Assembly (NCBI GenBank): GCA_027531445.1
Contig: JAPZRK010000042.1
Span: forward strand, 1-5,239
DNA length: 5,239 nt
DNA from: Leptospira sp.
GTDB lineage: Bacteria; Spirochaetota; Leptospiria; Leptospirales; Leptospiraceae
Direction of reading: 5' to 3'
A program made the position numbers and the translations under genes. Within the stretch, counting starts at the first letter, position 1; every line of letters begins with the position of its first letter. A model generated the notes under the pieces. The model was not told the DNA's origin. It saw only the letters and a list, made by a program, of their open reading frames with translations, and ran no database searches. Of the stretch, positions 5,138-5,239 are shown in pieces.

Positions 5138-5239
5138 TCAGAAGTTGTACAAGTTTGTTTTTGGCATATCAGGATCAACCTGAGCAATTTCTTCCTTAAA
5201 TTGATTTAATGTCGAAAGGATGAATGCAAATCTAACCGA
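5138..5239 (-). CDS. C-terminal end of an unidentified minus-strand gene, cut by the window edge
   Basis: On the minus strand the window edge falls in an open frame that runs 33 codons to TGA at 5138-5140. The translation ends KEEIAQVDPDMPKTNLYNF, with a hydrophobic stretch (FAFILSTL) before it. Its mix of charged and hydrophobic residues looks more protein-like than the plus-strand translation of the same bases. The upstream part lies outside the window and I do not recognise the family. It is convergent with the PAS-GAF relic, which ends within about ten bases of this stop codon. The short length makes chance a real possibility. Confidence 0.42.
   Translation of the reverse strand, partial: SVRFAFILSTLNQFKEEIAQVDPDMPKTNLYNF

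Overview
The window looks like chromosome from a moderately AT-rich bacterium, most likely a spirochaete of the Leptospira group. The main clue is the large minus-strand gene. It joins a Hanks-type Ser/Thr kinase to a PEGA domain and a DUF1566/Lcl_C-type C-terminus, with the local pattern WSA-LGEM-W-DA--C---GMRLP---EL--AY that I associate with Leptospira paralogues. This assignment is from memory of the family, not from a search.

Layout, left to right. Positions 1-76 are a perfect 8-bp tandem repeat cut by the window edge, followed by about 400 bp with no convincing gene. Positions 475-2163 (minus) encode an intact 562-residue receptor-like kinase. About 115-160 bp of intergenic DNA separate it from a run of plus-strand material. 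First comes the wreck of a minimal nucleotidyltransferase (MNT) gene directly followed by a HEPN gene (about 2321-3030), a degenerate MNT/HEPN toxin-antitoxin-like pair with in-frame stops and frameshifts. Next are two intact genes that I cannot assign to a family: a 208-residue soluble, coiled-coil-containing protein (3280-3906) and a 277-residue multi-spanning membrane protein (3941-4774). They are 34 bp apart and probably form one operon. Behind them lies a second wreck, a PAS-GAF sensor fragment kept in one reading frame but broken by four stops (about 4814-5131). Finally, the C-terminal 33 codons of a minus-strand gene enter from the right edge (5138-5239).

Region 2280-5137 therefore reads as an accessory or turnover zone: an uncharacterised two-gene cassette between two decayed genes, next to a more stable and less AT-rich kinase gene. 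No RNA genes, CRISPR arrays, intact insertion sequences or clear rho-independent terminators were seen. The most worthwhile leads are the soluble/membrane gene pair, the MNT-HEPN relic, the PAS-GAF relic, the C-terminal sensor of the kinase (with a possible but unproven link to retroelement-diversified proteins), and the 8-bp repeat.
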